DNA from: Bacillota bacterium
GTDB taxonomy: Bacteria; Bacillota; Clostridia; Acetivibrionales; DSM-1351
Assembly (NCBI GenBank): GCA_023397905.1
Contig: JAEWSZ010000027.1
Location: forward strand, 1 to 9,044
DNA length: 9,044 nucleotides
Reading direction: 5' to 3'
Translations under genes and position numbers: made by a program
Notes under the pieces: model-generated
What the model saw: the letters and a program-made list of their open reading frames with translations, nothing else
The model's database searches: none
What the model was told of the DNA's origin: nothing
Shown here: in pieces, positions 1-5,870 of the stretch
Numbering within the stretch: position 1 is the stretch's first letter
Layout of the letters: each line of letters opens with the position of its first letter

Positions 1-815
1 GTTCTGGGCCCCAGCGCCCTATCCATGGAAAATTCTTCTCCGGGCAGCAAAAGGAAATTATTAATTTTTTCAGCGGCAAGTTCAATATTATGCGACCTGC
101 CATAATTATTTTCATTAAATCTGGTTGTAAAGGTTCCCAGAACCTGTCTCAAATCTTTAACATCTTCAACTGTAATCAATGGTTTAACAATTTGAACCTC
201 AAGAAAAACATCATTGAAATTTCTGTTTAGGAGCTGGGCTTCTATGAGTTTTTCATTTGTTTCCAGATCAAACCGCAATCCATTTACAGCATTTGTATAT
301 ATTATTTTACCATAATTATAATCATATGTGGAGTTTATACCTGAAAAATCTATTTCTTCCTTAATAATATTCAATTTTTCTTCAAGTTTTTCTTGACTGT
401 ATTTTCCCTGAACAATGAGGTTGACAGGATGTTTTTTAATACTTCCTATAGTTGCCAGCCGGCTGAATTTATTCCCGCTGCGTCCTATTTTATATGCATT
501 ATTGAGGGCTGTATCCATATCAAATTTGAAATCAATACTTTTTAAAGGAATTATCCATGTCCTGTCATTATAAACAAGAGATATGGAATCCTTATAATAA
601 TTTTTTTCAAACTCCTGAGAAACTATATCATAAGCCTGTTCTTTGGTCATGCCCGAAATATCCGTCCCCTCAACGCACACTCCTTTGTAAAAATAATTGT
701 AATTAAGTTTTTTATTTGCAGCTGCACCGTACATTACAATAATAATCAAAATTATAGCGGCGGCGGCCAATATGAGATATATTGCGGATTTTCCATTCAT
801 GCTCTTCTTTATCAT
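1..815 (-). CDS. VanW family protein, N-terminal part (runs off window edge)
   Basis: Reading the minus strand from the ATG at 815-813 gives 271 codons with no stop before the window edge, so the C-terminus is missing. The start is supported by an AAGGAG box 4 bases upstream. Residues about 10-31 form one hydrophobic segment after a basic N-terminus (KKSMNGK), suggesting a membrane anchor with the rest outside the cell. Residues about 45-215 resemble the YoaR-type putative peptidoglycan-binding region that often precedes VanW (visible: GVCVEGTDISGMTKEQA, a typical opening). From about residue 225 comes the VanW-domain signature: LGTFTTRF, then RSHNIELAAEKIN, LLPGEEFSMD and LGPR at the edge. 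VanW proteins are named after a vancomycin-resistance cluster member, but most copies are general envelope proteins of unknown biochemistry, so resistance should not be inferred. It diverges from the TetR gene to the right. Confidence 0.88.
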   Translation of the reverse strand, partial: MIKKSMNGKSAIYLILAAAAIILIIIVMYGAAANKKLNYNYFYKGVCVEGTDISGMTKEQAYDIVSQEFEKNYYKDSISLVYNDRTWIIPLKSIDFKFDMDTALNNAYKIGRSGNKFSRLATIGSIKKHPVNLIVQGKYSQEKLEEKLNIIKEEIDFSGINSTYDYNYGKIIYTNAVNGLRFDLETNEKLIEAQLLNRNFNDVFLEVQIVKPLITVEDVKDLRQVLGTFTTRFNENNYGRSHNIELAAEKINNFLLLPGEEFSMDRALGPR

Positions 816-1132
816 GCTGCTCCTTATGCATACGCCAGATGGGATGTCCCCCGGTTACGGGCAAAATAATCTAGTACTATATTTTATTAAGTAAGTTGGG
901 ATTATATTTCTATGAATGTTGATGTGTCGGGTTTATCCCTCAGCAAATCCTTTCCGGTAGATCAATGCCACATTTTGGGTCTTGCCGCCGTCTTTCACAT
1001 AATCTAGCATCGCTCGAAGTCCTGCAAGTGCCATACTTCCTTTCCAAACACCGTGTGACGGCATAAATTCACCAGTCGGACACCCTACTTTTGGCCTTCT
1101 AAAAAGCATGGATATAAAAAGTGTAATCGTTC
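816..1132. other. Intergenic stretch with a possible coding remnant
   Basis: This stretch separates the divergent VanW and TetR genes. Near 862-873 is a small CCCG/CGGG hairpin lying in the VanW leader. No clear minus-strand promoter was found. From about 933 to 1085 the minus strand is open and more GC-rich than its surroundings. It would encode about 50 protein-like residues ending in a TAA near 933 (visible pieces: EFMPSHGVWKG, LAGLRAMLDYV, TQNVALIYRKG). The open frame extends to an ATG at 1160, but that upstream part is AT-rich, lacks a ribosome binding site and overlaps the TetR promoter, so it is probably not a true N-terminus. The remnant was not recognised as any family. It may be the decayed C-terminal end of a lost gene. 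Confidence 0.3.
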
Positions 1133-1161
1133 TTGACGTTCTGAAAAAAAGGTAATACAAT
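1133..1161 (+). promoter_or_regulatory. Sigma-A type promoter for the TetR gene
   Basis: A TTGACG -35 box (1133-1138) and a TACAAT -10 box (1156-1161) are separated by exactly 17 bases, each box one mismatch from consensus. Transcription would begin near 1168, inside the dyad described in the next entry. That places a repressor site where it would block initiation. Confidence 0.65.
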
Positions 1162-1166
1162 AATAG

Positions 1167-1187
1167 TTGAATGAACGGTTCAGTTAA
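1167..1187. promoter_or_regulatory. Putative TetR operator 1 (autoregulatory)
   Basis: The core at 1172-1182 is a perfect odd dyad, TGAAC-G-GTTCA, centred on 1177. Imperfect symmetry extends outward to TT...AA at 1167 and 1187. It sits over the predicted transcription start of the TetR gene. A near copy of the core occurs at 1911-1921 in front of the lipoprotein gene, at almost the same distance from an identical TACAAT box. TetR-family dimers typically bind such dyads at their own promoter. Assignment to this regulator is inferred from position and the duplicate copy. Confidence 0.55.
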
Positions 1188-1863
1188 AGAGGTGAATACA
1201 ATAGAAAATAGAATGAAATTGATATTTGACGCAGCCAGTTATTTATTTATCAACAAAGGGTATTCGCGGACACAAATGAAAGATGTGGCAAAGGAAATTG
1301 GCTTGTCAACCGGTATGCTCTATGTCTACTTTACAGGGAAAAGAGATATATTGAGTTTTCTTCTCAAAGGGACTATAGAACCAGTGTTTGTTACACAGGA
1401 ATTTGAACTGCCAATTCGTTCCGAACTATTCGATTCTTTGGATAACGAAATCATGGAAGCGTTTGAACAGAATACTGGAGCATTTTCTGCTCACCTTGAC
1501 GACATCGCAAATTATCCTCTGGATCAAATGTTATCCGAGGCATTTGACGTGATTTCAAAATACGGAATCGGCTGCTTACTCATTGAAAAAAATCCGGACG
1601 ACTTAGGAAAGCTGACAGGTTACTATAAGCAATACCGCCAGAAATTTTATAATCAGGTTCTATCGTATATCACACAGTACATGCAGAACGGAACTTTCCG
1701 TCAGGTGGAACTTCCGCAGTATGTTGCACACTTAATCATCGAAACCCTGTCATGGTGGGGAATGCACATAACAAATGACGCTTTCGAGACACAAAAGGAT
1801 ATTACAGTTGAAACAGCTAAAAGTATATGTATGGATAACCTGCTTCACGCATATAAGAGATAA
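1171..1863 (+). CDS. TetR/AcrR family transcriptional regulator
   Basis: The product (230 residues from the first ATG) has a classic TetR N-terminal DNA-binding domain at about residues 15-65. It shows helix 1 (MKLIFDAASYLFINKGYS), then the helix-turn-helix (MKDVAKEIGLSTGMLYVYF, followed by KRDIL). The all-helical C-terminal part, the presumed ligand and dimer region, is not diagnostic of a ligand. The start is uncertain. The ATG at 1171 lies inside the putative operator and only about 3 bases after the predicted transcription start. A good ribosome binding site (AAAGAGGTG, 1187-1194) lies downstream and is ideally spaced for the in-frame ATA at 1201; the next ATG is at 1213, and a GTG at 1192 is also in frame. 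The widest frame is given, but the true protein probably lacks the first 7 to 14 residues. It is likely an autorepressor that also controls the following lipoprotein gene. Confidence 0.9.
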   Translation: MNGSVKEVNTIENRMKLIFDAASYLFINKGYSRTQMKDVAKEIGLSTGMLYVYFTGKRDILSFLLKGTIEPVFVTQEFELPIRSELFDSLDNEIMEAFEQNTGAFSAHLDDIANYPLDQMLSEAFDVISKYGIGCLLIEKNPDDLGKLTGYYKQYRQKFYNQVLSYITQYMQNGTFRQVELPQYVAHLIIETLSWWGMHITNDAFETQKDITVETAKSICMDNLLHAYKR

Positions 1864-1865
1864 CA

Positions 1866-1893
1866 TTTTTACGGAGCAATAGCTCCGTAAAAA
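1866..1893. repeat. Hairpin between the TetR and lipoprotein genes
   Basis: A perfect 12-bp inverted repeat (TTTTTACGGAGC, loop AATA, GCTCCGTAAAAA) begins 2 bases after the TetR stop. It looks like a terminator but has the wrong polarity. The run of T precedes the GC stem and the run of A follows it on both strands, so neither transcript would end in a U-tract. It could stabilise the TetR message end or reduce read-through. It also covers the place where a -35 box for the lipoprotein promoter would lie. Confidence 0.7.
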
Positions 1894-1895
1894 AA

Positions 1896-1921
1896 TACAA
1901 TTCTATTAAATGAATGGTTCA
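1896..1921 (+). promoter_or_regulatory. -10 box and putative TetR operator 2
   Basis: A TACAAT box at 1896-1901 is followed 8 bases later by ATGAATGGTTCA (1910-1921), which matches the TetR-gene operator at all but one core position (TGAATGGTTCA against TGAACGGTTCA). The equivalent gap at the TetR gene is 9 bases. No good -35 box is seen; the expected spot falls in the hairpin at 1866-1893. Expression may therefore be weak, activated, or partly read through from the TetR promoter. Confidence 0.5.
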
Positions 1922-1945
1922 ATCAGTGAAAGGAGAATAACTTTT

Positions 1946-2854
1946 ATGAAACACAATTTAATTTCATTCGCCTGTATAGGTTTTTTACTCATGGGGATTT
2001 TAACAGGGTGTGAAGGACAAAAGGCGACCGCGCTCGTAAACACTCTTACATTCGATACCGGGGATTTTAGAAGCCTCCGGCTTGATTATGACGCAGATGA
2101 TATCCATGTTTTGGAAAGTGATAATGGCAATGTGATATTAAAAGAATACATGAACGAGGATAAAAAAAGCTATTATGCCAGAACTTCCACACAAAACGGC
2201 GAACTGCTGATTACGGAGGGAGATAGACCAAAGAGTTCCAGTTTTGAATCATATATTGAAATTTACATTCCGCAGGACTATACCGCCAGTTTGTCCCTGC
2301 ACTCCTCAAGCGGAACAATTAATTCGGACATTGTTCTGAATTTATCAGGCGATTTCAGTGTTGATACTACAAGTGGCGTAGTGGAAGTATCAAATACAAA
2401 GGCATCAAATATAAAGGCTATCAGTACAAACGGCAGTCTGTATTTTGAAAATATTGATGCAGACGAGGTGAACATACAGACTACCAACGCCACAACTTCA
2501 ATAAATCAGATAAACGGAACTATCAGCTATCAATCAAAGGGTGGAAAGCTGACCGCTTCCGATATTCGCGGTTCCGGCTCCTTTAACGCCTCGGGTGATG
2601 GTTCCATAAATATTTCCTTTACTGATGTGACAAGCGATATTTCCGCATACTCCAAAAACGGAACTCTTATGGTAACGCTTCCTAATGAGCTTGCATTCAA
2701 GTTTTCGGCAACTACAAAAGAAGGCTCTATTGATACCTCATTTACAGACAAAATTGCCATTACCGCCAACACTGCCGCCGGAACCGTTGGTGCTTCCCCT
2801 GAAATAGCCATAGAGCTGGAAACTCGAAACGGCGATATTAAAGTATCAAGGTGA
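1946..2854 (+). CDS. DUF4097-type beta-strand repeat lipoprotein
   Basis: The start is set at the ATG at 1946, 10 bases after an AAAGGAG site. An upstream in-frame ATG at 1910 lies in the putative operator and would bury the signal peptide. The product has 302 residues. It begins with a lipoprotein signal peptide (MKHN, hydrophobic core, lipobox LTGC with the modified cysteine at residue 22), so it should be anchored to the outer face of the membrane. The remainder is rich in Ser, Thr, Asn and Gly with short repeated strands of the type SSGTI, TTSGVVEV, STNGSLYFENI, SKNGTLMV, KEGSID and ending TRNGDIKVSR. This is the periodic beta-solenoid-like pattern of DUF4097 proteins, often encoded beside envelope-stress or regulator genes; no enzymatic function is established. 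The next gene begins 4 bases after the stop, so the two are co-transcribed. Confidence 0.85.
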   Translation: MKHNLISFACIGFLLMGILTGCEGQKATALVNTLTFDTGDFRSLRLDYDADDIHVLESDNGNVILKEYMNEDKKSYYARTSTQNGELLITEGDRPKSSSFESYIEIYIPQDYTASLSLHSSSGTINSDIVLNLSGDFSVDTTSGVVEVSNTKASNIKAISTNGSLYFENIDADEVNIQTTNATTSINQINGTISYQSKGGKLTASDIRGSGSFNASGDGSINISFTDVTSDISAYSKNGTLMVTLPNELAFKFSATTKEGSIDTSFTDKIAITANTAAGTVGASPEIAIELETRNGDIKVSR

Positions 2855-2858
2855 CTAT

Positions 2859-3092
2859 ATGAAAAAAGACGATAAACCAACAAGAAAATTAATCATTGTA
2901 ATTGCTGTGTTTCTTTCTCTTATGATTGCTCTGAGCCTGCTTTCTCTCCCTTATATCAAACTTTTATCGGAGCCGGAAACACAGCAGAAATTTAAAGCAT
3001 GGATTACTTCCCTTGGCATAGGAGGCTGGCTTCTTGTCCTCTGTATTCAGATAGTCCAGATAGTGATTGCAAAAAATAGGCCGAAGAATTAA
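2859..3092 (+). pseudogene. TVP38/TMEM64 (VTT) family membrane protein, truncated N-terminal stub
   Basis: The start ATG follows an AGGTGA site that overlaps the preceding stop, indicating translational coupling to the lipoprotein gene. The 77 residues comprise a basic N-terminus, one transmembrane segment (about 10-34), then LSEPETQQKFKAWITSLGIGGWLLVLCIQIVQIVIA. That is the usual lead-in of TVP38/TMEM64 proteins. In the family this is normally followed directly by a conserved F-x-PGE type motif and several further membrane helices, giving roughly 200 or more residues. Here the match ends at alanine 71 and six unrelated residues (KNRPKN) precede the stop. The conserved core was not found in the other plus-strand frames just downstream. 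The gene therefore looks truncated by a deletion or rearrangement at about 3072 rather than by a simple frameshift. The stub is unlikely to be functional. Confidence 0.7.
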
Positions 3093-3156
3093 GGGTGCAG
3101 AACATGAGGAAAGAAATCCATAAGTATTCAAATTCAAACTTTACCATAAAGCGAAT

Positions 3157-3244
3157 CCTCCAATAAAGATTATTTACAATTAATCGGTGACCGTTTGGCT
3201 GTATGCTGAACAATTATGATTTCCGTAAATATCTTTATTGGAGG
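3157..3244. repeat. 20-bp imperfect inverted repeat around a 47-base centre
   Basis: The left arm (3157-3177) and right arm (3225-3244) are reverse complements except for one extra base in the left arm. Both carry CCTCCAATAAAGAT or its complement. The 88-base unit could be a miniature inverted-repeat element or the stem of an RNA hairpin. No flanking target-site duplication is evident. On the minus strand the 3' arm contains GGAGG placed 9 bases before an ATG at 3147, so the stem would hide a ribosome binding site. Confidence 0.75.
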
Positions 3245-3277
3245 GCTGCTAATTCCGCAAGCCTTTTTGTTTCTGTT
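3244..3277 (+). terminator. Probable intrinsic terminator, plus strand
   Basis: GGCTGC (3244-3249) pairs with GCAAGCC (3257-3263, one bulged A) across a 7-base loop and is followed at once by TTTTTGTTTCTGTT. It would end transcripts coming from the TetR, lipoprotein and VTT-stub genes. The stem is short, so confidence is moderate. On the minus strand the polarity is wrong for termination. Confidence 0.5.
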
Positions 3278-3333
3278 ATCTGCCCGGATCAGGTTCACCT
3301 TCTCACTCTGAATTCCGAGCTTTCTCTAGATAA
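3276..3333 (-). other. Foldable RNA segment, partly TPP-riboswitch-like
   Basis: Read on the minus strand, TTATCT (3333-3328) pairs with AGATAA (3281-3276). Inside it GCTCGG (3320-3315) pairs with CCGGGC (3287-3282) using one G-U pair that would be a mismatch on the plus strand, so the minus strand is the better-folding one. The inner part contains TGAGA and then AACCTGATCCGGG (3295-3283), which matches the conserved 3' half of TPP (thi-box) riboswitches. However, the essential TAATxCCxGCG and AGGGA segments and the P3 arm are absent. It is either a decayed riboswitch or a coincidental 3' hairpin of the oxidoreductase gene, whose stop is 1 base away. Confidence 0.25.
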
Positions 3334-3334
3334 A

Positions 3335-4405
3335 TTATAACTTAACTGCCTGCAGCTGGGCTTTTACGCATAGCTCGGCGGCCTTGAAGGCGTGTTCCTG
3401 GGTCATTGCCTTTTCAGTCCTGTTCAGACAGTCTAGGATGAGCTGCCCGAAATACGGGTAACCCACTTTCCCCTCGATGTCATAGAAATATTCTCCTTTT
3501 TGGTTGGCCATATAAACGGTTCCCCCGCCTTTGTTCATCCCTATGTTCACATATTTCCGGAGCTCTATATAGCCATCGGTGCCCAGAATAAAGGTTCTTC
3601 CGTCTCCCCAGTTGGAGAGCCCGTCAGGGGTAAACCAGTCCACGCGGAAATAGCCTGTGGCACCGTTGTCCGCCACCAGCACCGCATCTCCGAAATCATC
3701 CAGCTCAGGATATTCCGGGTGGGCATAATTTGCAATCTGGCTGCGCACCACCGCGGCATCCCTGGCTCCGGTATAAAATAAAAACTGTTCTATCTGGTGG
3801 CTGCCTATGTCGCACAGGATCCCGCCGTATTTTTCTTTTATGAAAAACCATTCCGGCCTGGCCCCGGCGCTCAGCCTGTGAGGTCCCATGCCCATGGTCT
3901 GGATCACCCTGCCTATGGCGCCCTGTTCTATAAGCTGTCCCGCAAATACCGCATCTTCCACATGAAGCCGTTCGCTGTAATAAACCGCGTATTTCCTTCC
4001 GGTGTCCTTTACCATGGCTTTTGCGGCTTCCAGCTGTTCCAGCGTGGTCAGCGGCGCCTTGTCTGTAAAGTAGTCCTTTCCGGCCTTCATGACCCGAAGC
4101 CCCAAAGCGCAGCGTTCCGAAGTAACTGCTGCAGAAGCCACCAACAATACCTCCTGATCTCCCAGGACTTCTTCCTCGCTTCTTGCCCGTTTGGCCTGCG
4201 GGTATATGCTGCAATATCTGTCCAGTTTTTTTTCATCCGGATCGTAGATCCATTTCAATGTACCGCCGGCTTCAATAAGACCGTTGCACATACCGCCCAC
4301 ATGGGCATGATCCAGGCCCATTGCCGCAAATACAAATTCCCCCGGCTTGACAACAGGGTTCGGCTTTCCCTGGGGCATGTATTCCATCCCTTCTTTTCTT
4401 TCCAT
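3335..4405 (-). CDS. Gfo/Idh/MocA family oxidoreductase (divergent nucleotide-binding loop)
   Basis: The 356-residue product starts at the ATG at 4405, 7 bases after a GGGAGG site. The N-terminal Rossmann fold (about 24-145) has a non-classical loop, FAAMGLDHAHVGGMCNGL, instead of GxGxxG. The usual EKP signature is replaced by TDKAPL with the lysine (K116) kept. The C-terminal alpha/beta domain (about 146-356) carries GGILCDIGSHQIEQF, which matches the family's G-x-x-x-D-x-G-x-H motif (D199, H203). Members are NAD(P)-dependent dehydrogenases or isomerases of sugars, sugar acids, inositols and glycosides, acting in the cytoplasm. It is the second gene of a two-gene operon, 55 bases after the first oxidoreductase. 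The two proteins are different enough to imply two steps or a hetero-oligomer rather than recent duplication. Substrate not identifiable. Confidence 0.88.
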   Translation of the reverse strand: MERKEGMEYMPQGKPNPVVKPGEFVFAAMGLDHAHVGGMCNGLIEAGGTLKWIYDPDEKKLDRYCSIYPQAKRARSEEEVLGDQEVLLVASAAVTSERCALGLRVMKAGKDYFTDKAPLTTLEQLEAAKAMVKDTGRKYAVYYSERLHVEDAVFAGQLIEQGAIGRVIQTMGMGPHRLSAGARPEWFFIKEKYGGILCDIGSHQIEQFLFYTGARDAAVVRSQIANYAHPEYPELDDFGDAVLVADNGATGYFRVDWFTPDGLSNWGDGRTFILGTDGYIELRKYVNIGMNKGGGTVYMANQKGEYFYDIEGKVGYPYFGQLILDCLNRTEKAMTQEHAFKAAELCVKAQLQAVKL

Positions 4406-4460
4406 AACACAACCTCCCGATTTAGAATATCTTTATGGTGAATCCGCTTTCGCCACCGGC

Positions 4461-5624
4461 CTATTTGCTGTTATAGTCGCTTCCTACGGATATTTTCTGT
4501 CCGGAGCCCAGATTTACCACAGAAGATGTTTTTTCATAAAAGTGTATGGCATTTTCCTGTATGCCCCTGACTGTGTAGTAGGGATCATCCTTTTCAATAG
4601 GCAGGCTTACCGCCCTTTTTTCAAAACCCGCCTTGTATATGGCTGTTATTATCTCTATAGTAAGGCGGCCGCTTTGCCCTGTTACCAAGGGCGTCCCTCC
4701 GGTCTCTATGGCGGTGAGCACGTCATCTATCTCTCCCTGGTGCCCGGTATGGATGAGCTTTGGCAGGCTGTTGTAATAAGCATTCAGCTCCTTTTCCAGC
4801 CCGGGATTGTCCTCAGGAAAACCGTTGTCCCTGGAAACCGCGGCGCTCACCTTCCAGGGAGCTGAGATTCTGGCCTTTTCACCCTGAAAAACCACCTGCT
4901 GCTCCTCACCGTGATGAATAACCGAGCTGGTAATCTGCGCCACGGCCCCGTCAGGATACTGCAAAGCCGCTATGGAGATATCCTCCACCTCTGCGTTGTC
5001 ATGGGCCGCATTGCTGAGCAGCGCCTGGACGTTTAACGGCCGGCCCATCATCCATGCGAGCATATCAATATGATGCACCGCATGATTCAGTGTACACCCG
5101 CCGCCTTCCTTTTCCCACAGACCCCGCCACCACAGGTCATAATAGCAGTGGCCCCTCCACCAGAAGGAGTCCACCTGGGCATGCAGTATCTTGCCGATCT
5201 TTCCGCTGTCCACTACTTTTTTCAGATTCATAACCGGGTCCTTGAACCTGTTCTGTGCAACGGCGGCCAAAACGGTCTTACTCTTTTGTGCGGCTTCAAG
5301 CATCATGTCGCATTCTTCAAGGGAGGCAGCCATTGGCTTCTCTACGATCACATGCTTTACGTCCTTCAAAAAATCAACGGCTATTTCCGCATGACAGAAG
5401 GGCGGCGTGCAGATACTGACCAGATCTATATCCTTTCTGCCCAAAAGCTTTTTGTGTGAATCCAAGATTTCTACCTCAAGTCCCAGTTCCTTTGCCCGGA
5501 CCTGGCACTTTTCGGGATAGATATCTGCAAATGCCACTATCCGGCACCTTTCAGGAAACGACAGGTACGAGTCGATGTGGGCGTGAGATATATTCCCGAT
5601 TCCAATTATAGCTATACGGATCAT
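4461..5624 (-). CDS. Gfo/Idh/MocA family oxidoreductase (canonical motifs)
   Basis: The 387-residue product starts at the ATG at 5624, 5 bases after a strong GGAGG. Residues 1-125 form the NAD(P)-binding domain: IRIAIIGIGNISHAHI with GxGxxx, acidic D34 in FADIYPEK at the end of the second strand (suggesting NAD preference), CTPPFCHAE, and the family hallmark VIVEKPMAAS (E96, K97, P98). QNRFKDP at about 124-130 and GGGCTLNHAVHHIDML (174-189, with H184 and D187 as likely catalytic residues) mark the substrate-binding domain. The C-terminal tail from about 340 is longer than in minimal members. It is the first gene of the operon, diverging from the AraC regulator gene, which suggests control by it. 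The likely role is oxidation or epimerisation of the sugar or glycoside imported by the neighbouring transporter; this is inferred from context. Confidence 0.92.
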   Translation of the reverse strand: MIRIAIIGIGNISHAHIDSYLSFPERCRIVAFADIYPEKCQVRAKELGLEVEILDSHKKLLGRKDIDLVSICTPPFCHAEIAVDFLKDVKHVIVEKPMAASLEECDMMLEAAQKSKTVLAAVAQNRFKDPVMNLKKVVDSGKIGKILHAQVDSFWWRGHCYYDLWWRGLWEKEGGGCTLNHAVHHIDMLAWMMGRPLNVQALLSNAAHDNAEVEDISIAALQYPDGAVAQITSSVIHHGEEQQVVFQGEKARISAPWKVSAAVSRDNGFPEDNPGLEKELNAYYNSLPKLIHTGHQGEIDDVLTAIETGGTPLVTGQSGRLTIEIITAIYKAGFEKRAVSLPIEKDDPYYTVRGIQENAIHFYEKTSSVVNLGSGQKISVGSDYNSK

Positions 5625-5639
5625 ATTGACCTCCTTAAC

Positions 5640-5813
5640 GGATGGAGCAGGACATCGAGATCACCCTCCCGTACTGTCATGCCCCTCATTGCCTTTACAA
5701 TATTTATTTTATATTTACAAGAGTGGTCCCTCCATTGATAAATTTAATTTTATTTATAAAAATTAAAGATTATAATTAGAGATAAAAAGAATTAAATTAT
5801 TGAGTTTAAATTA
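5640..5813. promoter_or_regulatory. AT-rich divergent control region with a 12-bp direct repeat
   Basis: This segment lies between the oxidoreductase operon and the AraC gene. From 5700 to 5813 it is very AT-rich. TTAAATTATTGA occurs at 5792-5803 and again at 5806-5817, 14 bases apart start to start; the second copy overlaps the -35 box of the AraC promoter. AraC-family proteins commonly bind direct repeats, so this is a candidate site, although 14 bases is shorter than the usual spacing of about 21. Several TATAAT-like sequences exist on the minus strand but none has a convincing -35 partner, consistent with an activator-dependent promoter for the oxidoreductases. Confidence 0.4.
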
Positions 5814-5842
5814 TTGACATCATGTTGTCCGCATGATATTCT
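5814..5842 (+). promoter_or_regulatory. Sigma-A promoter of the AraC gene with an embedded dyad
   Basis: A perfect TTGACA -35 box (5814-5819) and a TATTCT -10 box (5837-5842) are 17 bases apart. Within the spacer ATCATG (5819-5824) and CATGAT (5832-5837) form a perfect 6-bp inverted repeat with a 7-base centre, a good position for a repressor. The start would fall near 5849, giving a leader of about 22 bases with GGAGG at 5860-5864. Confidence 0.7.
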
Positions 5843-5870
5843 GTGACTGAAAATATGCCGGAGGTAAAGC

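Noticed and set aside
1866..1893. Intrinsic terminator for the TetR gene
   Set aside because: The stem is followed by A residues, not a U-tract, on either strand.
1910..1945. ATG at 1910 as the start of the lipoprotein
   Set aside because: It lies in the putative operator, upstream of the ribosome binding site, and would put 12 extra polar residues before the signal peptide.
2278..2883. Minus-strand open frames opposite the lipoprotein gene
   Set aside because: They are antisense to a gene with signal peptide, ribosome binding site and family repeat pattern; no initiation signals of their own.
3104..3166. 20-codon plus-strand frame (MRKEIHKYSNSNF...) with AGGGTG six bases before the ATG
   Set aside because: Too short to support from sequence alone and it sits in the rearranged junction; could be chance.
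3705..4214. Minus-strand open frame of 169 codons in a second frame within the same oxidoreductase
   Set aside because: It is an out-of-frame reading of a well-supported gene; the peptide is rich in Gly and Arg without family motifs.
3797..4441. Long plus-strand open frame (214 codons) opposite the downstream oxidoreductase
   Set aside because: It is antisense to a protein with clear family motifs, has no ribosome binding site, and its translation is low-complexity and rich in Phe, His, Arg and Cys, as expected of a shadow frame in GC-richer DNA.
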